Positions 26,001-38,000 of a DNA stretch of 64,000 nt are shown in pieces. The position numbers and the translations under genes were made by a program. Source of the DNA: Nematostella vectensis. Taxonomy: Eukaryota; Cnidaria; Anthozoa; Actiniaria; Edwardsiidae. Below the pieces are notes generated by a model. That model was given only the letters and a program-made list of their open reading frames with translations. It searched no databases and was not told where the DNA came from. The stretch spans positions 5,191,001-5,255,000 of the forward strand of contig NC_064042.1 in NCBI RefSeq assembly GCF_932526225.1. Reading direction: 5' to 3'. Positions within the stretch are counted from its first letter, which is position 1. Every line of letters begins with the position of its first letter.

Positions 26001-29000
26001 CATCTCCTTCATAGTGCTTTTATGAGCGGTGATCTCCGCATTTAGACTCTCGACTTGCTTCTCAAGGGTGGCCTTGACAGCGTCACCGGTTTCTACTCTC
26101 TCGTGTGCTATATTCAGTCTGCGTTCAAGACTTGACATTTTCGACTTTATTGAAAGAAGCTTCTTACTCAGGTCATTTGCCGGTTCCTCTGAATCAATCT
26201 TCTTAACAGAAACTGGACTTATTTCTTTTGCTTCAGGTTGCATCAGAGACTCGCCGTTTTTAAAACGATTTAGTTTACTTTGCGCGGACCTAAATTCATA
26301 AAGCATTAATTGTTTTTCGTTAGATACAAACTCTAGTTCAGTCAGTAACTCTGTTTGCTTTTCTAGGAATGTTTCAACCTCTCTTTGCAGCTTCTTCTTA
26401 TCGCCCGCTAAAGATCGCACCTTTTCCTCCAACAGCACGACCTTCTTCTCTTGTCTTAAGCTTCTCGTTACAGCTCTCCTCGTACGACCTCTCAAGCTCT
26501 TTCTGTTGTTTTTGCATCATTTCGAACTTAGCTTTGAATCGGTCACGATCTAATCTAAGAGTGGTCACCTCGGAGTTGTGTGGCGACCCATTTCCTGGTG
26601 ATTCAGAAGTCTCAGACTCGTACTCTTGCTTGAGTCCCTCGTAATTTGTCCGCCATTCCGTCACCTGCACTTTCGATACCTGCAGTTGTAAATTCAACTC
26701 ACGCATCTCAGTTACCAGCGCTTCATACTTTGTCCTAACATCATTCAGCGCTTTCCTGGTCGCCTTCACTTCATTCTGTAAGATCGTGTTCTCGGTGGTG
26801 ATGCGCTCCAGAGAGTGTCTTTTTTCAGTACTCTGTCGAATATTGCTATCTAATTTCTCCTGCTGCTCACTCAGCTTCTTCTCCAACCGAATAACATCAT
26901 TTTTAAGGCTCTCATTCTGCGACTTCAGCTCCCTTACGTGATCGTTCATTCTCTTCTCAACGCTCTGTTTAGAGCTACGTTCTTCTTCCAGTGCTTGTAC
27001 CTGGTCTGATACATATTTAAATCCCTGACTGCTTTGCCCTTTGCTGTTAACGCTTCCTCGTATGACGACTCCAGCTCTGACATCTTCTGGTATGCATCCT
27101 GTTACTCCTTATGCTGCGACGCCAAGCGCTTCTGGATGGTCGAGGCTGAAGAGTCTCCTTGTAATGCCTTCTGCTGCAGAAGATTTATCTCTTTGTTGAG
27201 ACTCTGGATCTTTTCCATGTGGGAGGAGTTGTGGGACTTAAGTCTTGCTATCTTGCTTTTAGCTAGTTCTAGCTATTGCTCAGTGGATGTCTGTCGAGTC
27301 TGCCAGTCGAGAATTTCGTCCGTTGCCCCTTTATTTCGTGATTCAAGAGACTTAATACTCTCTTCAAACTCCTCGACTTGTCTTGCCTTTGCTCGTGCTT
27401 GGTACACCAAAGTCTGCTTGGCTTTCTCGTATTCGATGCATTTTTTTTTCAGACCTTTGCAATTGTTCCTTGATTTCTTTCAATTCTTTCAAGAAACCCT
27501 CATTCTTTTTTACGGCAACGTCGTAGTCAATCTGTAAGCTCTCAAACTCGAAATTCCCTGAATTGGCCTCCTCATTACTTTCCTTACCCATATAACTCAA
27601 ATGGCTATCCGTGATCTTCTTTTTGGCCACCGTGATCTCTGACTGAAGCCGAGAGTTTTCGTGTTGCAAGACGTCTATCTGGCTCTTCACGTCCGATACA
27701 GATTTCTTTAAGGCAGAATACTCATTTCTATAACCTCATTCTCGCCTTCCAGCGCCAAACTATGCGCTTCCAGATGCGAAATCTTCTAGTTAAGACCGAT
27801 AATATTCATAGTTCTTGTATTCACACACAGAGCTCCTACACGCCGCCAGATCATACTGGAGCTTATCGCCGTGTTGGCGCGCCATGCGGAGAGAGTGCTC
27901 ATGCTCCGATATCTTAGCCGTCTTCTCCTGGACCTGGAACTTCAGTCTGTTGACTTCCCTTTGTACTCTTTCGTTGTCATCTCTCAAACCTTCGACTTCA
28001 ACTGCGCACAGTTTCAACTGCGAGATCTGTTCCTGAAGGAAATTGATAGTTGATTTTCCCTTCTCGTTTTCGCTGTTTGCGTCTGCAAGCTCCCTCTTGT
28101 AAGCGTCTAAAGTCGCCTTGCAGGCTACCATCTCTCGCTGTAATAGTGTAGCCTCCTCCCTGCTGGACATAAGACGGTTGGCTTCATCACGCTTTCCTCG
28201 CACAGAGTTTTTCCCCATGTTCAGCCGTTGAAGCTGGTCTTCTTTCTCGGACACTTTACGCTGGTAAGAAATCACCTCTTGGTTGAGGTCTTCGTTCTCC
28301 TGCTGATAACTCTTTAACTTAAGGTTCAACTCGGTGACTTCGGTCTTCAGCTTAAAGTTCGCCTTCTCAGCCTCATCCTTACCGCGCCGCGTCACATGAT
28401 GCGCGCCTCGTTGTTCCGTCAATTAACGCCTCAACATGGTTACATCATTCTCAAGTCCCTTCTTCTCGATTGATAGCTGCTCGGTAGACAATACAGTCCC
28501 ATCGGTCTTCGCTTTATGATCCAGAAGCATCTTGGTCTCATGCAACTTACGTTGAGACTTTATCAGCTCATCCTCCAGTGAAGTGGTCTTCAGCACTTGT
28601 TGCTGATGCTGGTATTCAAGCTGAGCCTTGGATTTCCCAACCTTCTCCAGCTGTATCTCCAACTGAGAGATCTTGTTCAGTGAGCCCTGCAGCTCAACTT
28701 CGACATTATCCAAATGATGTATAGAGGTCTCGTGGACTTCCCTCAGCGGTCCAAACTCTTTCCGCATAGACAAGATGTCATTCTCTAACTGCCGCTTCTG
28801 CTTGTTGACCGTGTTGTATTGCGATTCCCACTTAGCAACTTCAGCATTCACGTCAATCACTTTAGCCTGGAGTTCCTTTACATTCTCTAGACTTGTCTTG
28901 TAATTAGATTCTAGTTCTGAAAGCTTCCTTTTCACGACAACATTTTCCTCTCGTATCTTCTTCATCTCCGTCTCGCTGGTTGATGACAACTGTGAAATTT

Positions 29001-32000
29001 TCTCCGTCATTGCCTTATGTTGAGCTTCAACCTTTTTCTTTTCCTCCATAACAGCCGTGTAATCTCCCTCTATACGCTTCAAGCTCCACATTCTCAAACA
29101 ACGATTCCTTTTCCCTGTTCAACTCCGCTATCTGCTGTTCCAATGATGTTATCTTAATCGTCAAGTTGTGGTTTTCTACCTGTATTCGATCCCTCTCCAA
29201 ATTACTCTTCTTGATCCTCGCATCGTGATCAGAAGTGGATGACTTCAGCGACAGAAGCTCCCGCTGTATGCCGCTTAACTCTTGCCTAGACCTCTCACTC
29301 TCTTTATCTCTCTCTTCCAATGAAAGACGCAACGTTTTCAGTTGCTCTTCTAGGAACTCCTTCCCATCTTTAAGCTGCTCAATGTAGTGCTCCTTGTCTT
29401 TTACGTCTCGATTAACGGTATCGATTGCCAGTTTCTGCTCCGTAATCGTCTGCTCTAGCTTGGAGAGCTCCTCTCGATTGGTTGTCCCTCTCTTCTTTAA
29501 GTCCTCAAGCTGAGTCTCCAGGGATGCCTTCTCCCGACATTCGTACTCGTACTTCACTTCAAGGTCGCAAACCTGGCTCGTCGCGGTCATAAGTTCCGTC
29601 TTGAGTTCTGTACAGGACCCGAAATGATCCCAGGACCCGAAACGATCCCAGGACCCGAAATGATCCCCAAAAGTACCCCAACTGATCCCGGGACCCGAAA
29701 CGATCCCCAAGAGTCCCCGAAATGAACCCCAAGGAATTACAGTAATGGACAAACAAAAGGAATGTGGAAGGATTGGCTTTCAGTTTTAAAAACATATGAA
29801 ACATTTTAGCGTCATTTTTGTTACTATCCAGAAATTTGAATTAACTAAAACCATAATATTAAGATTTTTATATACGACTGCGCGGGAAATACAGCTTTCG
29901 ACAGCTTGGTTGAGTCAGCAATTGGGGTCAAATAAAAATTCCCGTGATGGTAATTTGAAGAACCAGGCGTAAATAAATAATTTATACATAACAAGCCATA
30001 AATGTCTCCACAGATTAGACATGCCTCTGCTTTCCCGTAGGAAAATGTTTGTTTGTGTTCGGTGAATGAAAGACAAAAGAGATAGAGAGAAATCATGCAG
30101 TGGTGTACGCACTACTACATAAGGAAATTCAAAACTCACATATTACTTTCAACAAAAGCCACATCTCTTAATATTTTGCAACGGTAGTAAAAAGGTTGTT
30201 CGAGTGCATTACTCAGTGTGCTTTTGTCATTCCATCTTCTCGGCCAAACCGGCTGTCAGTAAATATTCGCTCGTGTGAACATGGATTTCGTGGTGAAAAA
30301 CACGTTTGGTTGTCAAATGAATATAGATTTTTAGGGGTGATGTTTACCGGAAACGAGATTTATAGTGTCAGAGTCATGTGCTGGAACTGCAAATGTTTCG
30401 AAGGTCAAAAGTTTTGGTTGTTCTGAGCAAGGCTGTGCTTTGGCTGTGCTATGTTTATGTTGTACTCCTTTCAGTAGCAATTAAAAGTTGTGTATTTGTT
30501 TTGGACTCTGTTTATGGGTTTACCGCCGGGGCAATGTAATAAATAGAAGTATTGTATTGGAATTTAAGTTCTTTAAGTCATGTTAATTAGAAATAGATTC
30601 GCTGTCAACCCTTAATTATGCTTTAAGAATTGGAAGTGCTTTCTTCTGCTTTCCCTTTGTCCATTACCGCAATTCCGTGGGGTTGATTTCGGGGACTCTT
30701 CGGTATCGTTTCGGGTCCCGGGATCAGTTGGGGTACTTTTGGGGATCATTTCGGGTCCTGGGATCGTTTCGGGTCCTGGGGTCATTTCGGGTCCTGTACA
30801 GTTCCTTCTTCTCACGCTCGAGTCTCTCTTGTGCGACTTCCCATTCGTGAAGCCTCCGATTCAACACGTTTATCTCGTGGTTCAACTCTATGTTGTGCTG
30901 CTGTGAAGCTTTTAGATCATTCTCCACGGTCATTATCTTCGATTTGCAGTCCTTGACGTCCTGCTTAAGGCTACGTTCTCGATCCTGTGACCGCTTGTAC
31001 AAAGCTTCGACTTCAAAGTACTTAGCGTCGTATGACTCGGTCAACTGGGAGCCGTCACCCTCATTAAGGGAATTAATCGTCGCGTCCAATCGAGAGATAC
31101 TCATCGTGGCTTCTTCCAAACTGAACTCTAGCTCTTTCACACGTTCTTGGCTGTGCTCGAAGTTATACCGCATGGTGTCCATGTCGGTTTTTACAGAGAC
31201 CAGCTCTGTCTACAGGGCGATCTTACTGCTTCTCAGTCTCTCGATGGTGTTCTCCTTGTCGCTCATCTCCATCATGCAAGCCTCGCTGATCCGTTCCTTT
31301 TCTATCAGCTAGTTCTTCATGGATGCCAGCTCCTGTCTTACTTTACGGACATTCACTTGAACGTTCTCGTATTCCGTCTTGTAGTGGTCTCGGTCCTTAA
31401 TGTTATTTTCCATCTTGCCTTTCATGCTCGTAAGCCTAAACCTCTGTGTATTAACCTCTTGGTCTAGACTATTCTTCGCTTCGCGGATCTCGGATACTTC
31501 TTTCTCAAGCGCGCGGATCTTGTCTTGATAAGCGGTAAACCTCTTATCGGTCTCCTCTTTTTCCGCCTTCAGGCCTTCACAGGTGACACGGTAGGTCATC
31601 AGCTCGTGTCTCATCTTCTCGGCATCACCCTCACTAGTCCTGATATTCTTAAGGGAGTCATTAACCATCTCGTCTTTCTTAGCAATCACCCTGTTCAGCG
31701 ACTCTGTAATCTTTTTCTCCTCGCTCAACCGGCTCTGAAGCCTCATGATCTCTTCTTTGGATGTAATGACATTCTAGTTGGCAATTTCTAGCTGTTCCTT
31801 GGAGTGAGATCGCTGTTTTTGAAGAGTATGGTCGATTGAAGCTTTAAGACTTTTGATCTCATGCTGAAGACATCATCGTCCGCTTTCTCTTTTGTCTTAG
31901 CGCTATTCTGAGCTTCCTTCTCTAAATCTTCCACCATCTTATGCAACGACGCAGATTTCTGTATTTCACTATCTCTCTCCTCGACTGCTTTTTCTAGCTC

Positions 32001-35000
32001 GACCTTCAAAAACGCCATGGCGTCTTTCGCAAGCTGTAGCTCGTCTACTGCACCGGAAACATATTTCTTGGTCATCTCAGTGTGTGATTGCAGCGTCTGC
32101 AGTTTTTTCTTGTAATTGGTTAGCTGTCGTTGTGATTCTGCCGCGCGTGCGCGCTCATACTCTAATTCCTTCACAATATTCACATCCGGGGCCTTTCTGT
32201 AGCTCGCCACGGCAGCCATGACTTTCCTGTTGAGCTCTACAATCTTTCCAGTTGTTCTTTACGCTTAAAGGTCGTCTCAAACAAGACGTTTACCATAGAG
32301 AGCTCTTCGGTCTTTGTTATCAACTGCTCATTAAGATTCCTCTTATCCTTATCACAAGCGTCGTAAATGGACTTAAAGTGGTCCTGTTCTCTTTGAGCAG
32401 ACTCGGCCTCTGCCGTCTGAGCTATAGCCCTTTCCCTCAGGCGATCAATCTCGGCATTCTTTTCATTGACCTCATATCTGTACTCCTCAATCATACGTTG
32501 CTGATCGTCAAACTGCCTTTTGTAGACGGCGATCTCCTCTGAGGACTTGGAACTCTTGTTTGTGATTTCCTTCATTTGGATCTCAAGGCTCGTACGGAGT
32601 TTAAGACTTTCTTCCGTCTCCGCTTCGTATTTTTTTTACTTTCTGCTGTAACAGCAAGACCTGGTGATGAAGATCGTTTTTCTCTTGCTCGCTGACATTA
32701 TAACTCGCTTGAATCTCAGAAACCCTTTTGTAGAATGATTGCATTTCCGTATTGAGCCGTTCGATTTCCTCCTCACAAAGCTTAAAGTCGGCCTCAACTT
32801 CCTTTAACCTCTTATGCGCCTGCAGAGTCTCCTCGTGGAGACCTCGTTTCTCTTTCTCCGAGACCTCAAGGTTTGACTGCAGCTTAATGATTTCTTCGTA
32901 GAAGCCCTCTATCTTGGAATCGTACGGCTCGATCGCTTTTCTAAGCCCCTCGGATGTTTTCTCCTTGGACAAGGATTCTCTCTTGTACCAGTCCATGCTT
33001 CTTTGGAATTCCGAATACTTGCTTTGAACAACCACCAGCTCTTTCTTCAGCCCAGCATTCTTTGCCCTTTCTTCGTCTAGCTCAATCTTTAGTTGACTTT
33101 TCTGCCTCGAGTTCGACTCGGCCTGTCCTTCTAGCTTCCAAATCTGACCCTTCAGTGCGCTCAACTCTTGGTCCAGATCGTTATTATTATAGTCTGCTTT
33201 CTGCAGGAGACTTGAGAGCTTGGAGACTTTGCGGTCCGCTAGAGAGGTTCTCTCTCTGTATTCGTCTCGCTCGTGAATAACTTGGTCGAAACTTCAATTC
33301 CAGCTTGACAATTCGACTGCTTGCTTCATCTAACTGGGTACTTAGATCAGTTGCGTGCGTTTTGACGTGGCTTTGAGAGGCCTCAAGTTGAGAATTCCTG
33401 CTCCGGTGTGCGAATAATTCAGACTCAAGGCTTGAGTTTGCGTCACGCGCTGTGCTGAGTTGCTTCTCGAGGGATCGGTTCTTCTCCAGACACCTGCAAC
33501 CAGGCAACATCCATATAAGGCACTTCCATATAAGGCAACATCCATATAAGGCACGTCCATATAAGGCACTTCCATATAAGGCAACATCCATGTAAGGCAC
33601 TTCCATATAAGGTGACATTCATGTAAGGCACTTCCATATAAGGCACTTCCATATAAGGCACTTCCATATAAGGCAACATCCATGTAAGGCACGTCCATAT
33701 AAGGCAACATCCATGTAAGGCACTTCCATATAAGTCACGTGACTCTTCTTCCGCTAATGGCTGGAGAAAGTATCGGTGACCAGGCCCAGTCTTCCCAAAA
33801 CGTGCAACTCCGCATCGAATATCGACTTTCATAGCAAAGAAAGAGCTACGGTTTGTGCTTTGAAGTGCGAAAATAATTAAGGTACATCATCAATAATGTT
33901 TGCAAAGAAGGACCGATATATATATGTGGAGCATGATAAGAAATGAATTATTGAGAAGAGTTTATGATGAATGGAAGAAGGAAGAAAACTTGAAGATCCC
34001 ACCAATGATAAACAGCCATTAGTGGAAGACGAGCACGCTGCCCTACCACAGCAGGCTCATAAAACGGATTTCTTACTGTGTGAAAATCACGTGGTACCAC
34101 AAAATCCAAGTTCGAACTACCTGACCACACGGGTTAGTGTATATAAATAGATCATTATGTATTATTTTCACACACTTAAGAAATTCGTTCTAGTAATTGC
34201 TATCAATGGCATCTGAGGCTTTTGGAAATAAATAGCTTTCTGCTCATTGCATTTTGTCATTGTTGGTAAATAAAACAAATTCTAAGCAGTCCGCCATTAT
34301 TAGCTTAGAAATGATCAAAGTCAATCTGCGGCTCGGCTTTGTCAATATACAGTCGTTTCACAAAAGGTTGTCGTCAACCGGCTCTTTGACTACGCGACAA
34401 GCCCGCATGAAAGCATGGGTAAAAGCCACTGAAGCGCCTAGCTGCATATATTAGTCACCGCATTACTTCAGACTTAGACACAGTAGCGGTGCTAATATAT
34501 GCAGCTAGGTGCTTCAGTGGTTTTTACCCATGCTTACATGCGGGCTTGTCGCGTAGTCGCAAAGCCGGTTGACGACAACCTTTTGTCAACTATAACTTTG
34601 TCGACTATATACGGAGCTCTGCATTCAATGAAGGGAATGATGACATACACATAATGATGACATAATGTACGTGCCTTTTCGTTTTACAGGTTTAAGTAAT
34701 AACAACATAACTCACCTCTGGTATTGATTTTCCAAGTTACTGAGCTTTCCTGAGGCAAGAAGTGCTTCTCGCTGGACGTTATCCTTCTCATCGCAAGAAG
34801 AGCGCAAGGCAGATTCCAGCTCTTGGATCTTGGTCTGGGAGATCTGGATATTCTTGCTGTAGGTGTCCTTGGCAGAGAAAAGCATCTCTGTGGACACCTA
34901 TAAAAGAAAAATAATGAATCAAAAACTCAAGCAAATATCAGTCTATTGGCATTTCAAAAATCTCTGGAAGAAAGAAAGAATATGGGAAAGATACAAAGAA

Positions 35001-38000
35001 TAAAAGAAAGAATATAGAAAAAAAGAACAAGACACATATATTTCCTCTTAGGTGTAGAGGTTATTTGTGCCAGACACTTATTTGGGGGAAATAACTGTAT
35101 CTACATTTCCTCTTAGGTATGCCACTTGGCACCTATTTTGGGGAGACATTTATTCAAGAAATCTGTTAAATTAACAAAAAAACCTGCTGCTTGGAGAAAT
35201 CCTTTCTGATGGCCTCAAGCTTCTCTTCGAGTTCCTTGTTGTTGTTGGTTAGGGCGTCCACTTGTTTGGTCTTGGCCGCAAGCTCCTCCTTGTAGTTGGC
35301 CATCTGTTCCTGGTGTTCCAGCAACTCCTTTTGCAGGCCACAATGAGTTTCTTTGCTTTTCTTCAGCTCTTCCTTAGCTGTCTCCAGCTGAGTTTCAATG
35401 CTCTCTTTCTGCTTGCCAATGTCGGTGACTTGGCGCTCAGCCTTGGAAACCTGTTTAAAGGAACACTTTTTTTAATATCAAGAGCTGATTTTCTCTCTGA
35501 AATAGATTTTAATGTTAATATACTTTATAATCTCACAGATTGCTGTCATTTTATTCTGTTGAGGGGGATGCAGGCCATAGACTGGGGAAGGGGGAGATCA
35601 GGGGGTCCAACTATCAGGGGGTCCAACTTTGTGTGACTTGGTAATGGTGGTGTGACGTAGTATAAAAAGGTGGCATGATTGGCCTTCTTAAGTATGACTA
35701 TAAACTAGGATAAAGAGAAAATAGTAAACTGGGTAAACAATCTTACCCACTCTTACAGTAGCTACAAGACTAGGGTGGGGCATTGTGGTTTGCAGCTATG
35801 CTGATTACTGTACATCATATTTTTGTGCATTTTTGTTGAAACTAATGTATTTAGTGTGGCTTTTCAGCATCAAAAATGAATTTACCCTAAGGTTTTCTTA
35901 ACAATTCTGTGTACCACTTGACCTTTTGTTTTGACCTTTTTATTTTCTGTTTTTTAAAAACCCTCCATTTCATAAGAAAGACTCAATTTGTCTGACTGGT
36001 GTTGAGGATTAGGTTTATTAATCCTTTTATTAATCTGCACGTGCTGAAGGTGCATGTGTACTCTCTTGGCCACCAAAAAATGTCAATTCCAATTAAAAAT
36101 GGTAAACAAATATTATCATTTTCCATATGATACTCATGACAGGCAACTCCCCCCTTTGGCAAATCTGAGTTTGTGTCTGATGTGCTATTTTATCTTGACA
36201 GTACCACTCTTGCTCAACCCCCCCTCCCTCAGCAAATCCTGGGTAAATGGCTGATGTTGAATCATTATTTGACAATACTGATCTTGCTTGCCCCCCCCCC
36301 TCCCTCAGCAAATCCTTTGTAAATGCCAGGTATGGCATCATACCTTGACAGTACTGTTCTTGCCCCCCCTCCCTCAGCAAATCCTGGGTAAACGCCTGGT
36401 ATGGCATCATACCTTGACAGTACTGATCTTGCTTGCCCCCTCCCTCCCTCAGCAAATCCTTTGTAAATGCCAGGTATGGCATCATACCTTGACAGTACTT
36501 GTCTTGCTCTGTGAGTGAAGCTCACACTGAGCCTGTTCGTAGTCGGCCTGCAGCTCTTCCAGCTGAGTCTGCAGCCCATCCAGTTCCCCTTGTAGGGTGT
36601 TCTTCTCCTCAACCACTTGCTTGTACTTGTTCTGGAGCTTCTGAAACTCCTCATCTCCGTCTATCTCCTCCACGACTTCCTCCTTGATGGTCTTAGAAGC
36701 AGACTGAATCTAAAGTTAATCACTACTTCAGTACAAGCACCATGCGAGCTGAGACGACAAGGTGATAAAGACAGGGCCATCGCCTGTGGGTTTGTGCAAA
36801 GTGTATGGAAGCACCCACACACAAACACCTTTTTTTTGCACGAGTATTATAGCAAAACCTCAGCTTCCATTAAGTAAAGTACATATTTGGACTTTAAACA
36901 GGGAACCTCAGAAAATACTTCCCTCCTTTCCCCCTCTCCGAAACAAAACTTAGCCTAAGTGCTTGTAAGGGTAGAACCACTGGAAACTTAGGGGGGAGGG
37001 GTAATCTTAGCTATTTAAATACTAAATTTCTTTTTGAAGAACCCTTTTACCATATATTTCCAATATTATTTTAGTCCACTCTTTCCATGAAAAATTCAAC
37101 CGTTTATGTTTGTTATCTTGAAAAATCACACACAAAATGTTATAGTATCCTCCTCAAAAACAACGAACCGTAACCCTGATTATCAGATCGGATGTATGAA
37201 AATAGGGTGGGTTTAATTCTCATTGAAATGTTAAGGACCGACATGACGGAAAAACCCTGAACATGCGCACTTCGAAGAGGTGGAGAAAGAACATACAATT
37301 TCTTACAATGGCCATCAGTTCATTGCATTCCCGACTGATTTTCCCTTTTCAAAACACAAAAAAAAGTTGCCGAAATGCACATACCCTGATTTTGGCTTTT
37401 TAAGAAAAAAAATTTTTCTCGATCATCCTTGCGCTATGTATGGGCTCAGGGACGAAAACCTCAAATTTCAATGGCACTTTACAAAAAGTCACATCAATTT
37501 AAAAAAGGTCGCATTTGATATTTTGTTTGATATTACTCACTAAGTAATTAGGGGAATTTTTCGCCTTATTTGATGTGAAATGAGCTTATTGGAAACGTCA
37601 AGTCATGTTTTTCCGTCATGTCTTATGTACCATAATTAACACCTTAACAACAAGCGAAGACAAACCAAGCAAACAAAATGGACAGTCAAGGTGAGTTCCG
37701 GATGAAAATTTCAATTCCAAATATTGTCTATAGAATAAATAAATAAAAACGTAATTCCCCTTCTTTTTCTTTCATATTATGCTTTTTTGCAGATACATTT
37801 GATAATAATCCTCAAACAAAACGATTTTCATTGTTTGATAACCTATGATTTTCCCGATGGTGTCATCACCTTCCATCAACATGCTTATTTTTGAATGCTG
37901 ATTGGATGCTATTTCGGCACGCAATATAATGGCTTCCCAGTTCTGTACAAATTGTAAAAGAAACTTTCCTTCTCAAATAAAATATATCTACAAATCAAGG

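Noticed and set aside
33187-33832. Frames with repeated YGSALYG / MDVALYG
   Set aside because: These are translations of the 15-16 bp minisatellite in the intron; only the part past the acceptor at 33493 is coiled-coil coding.
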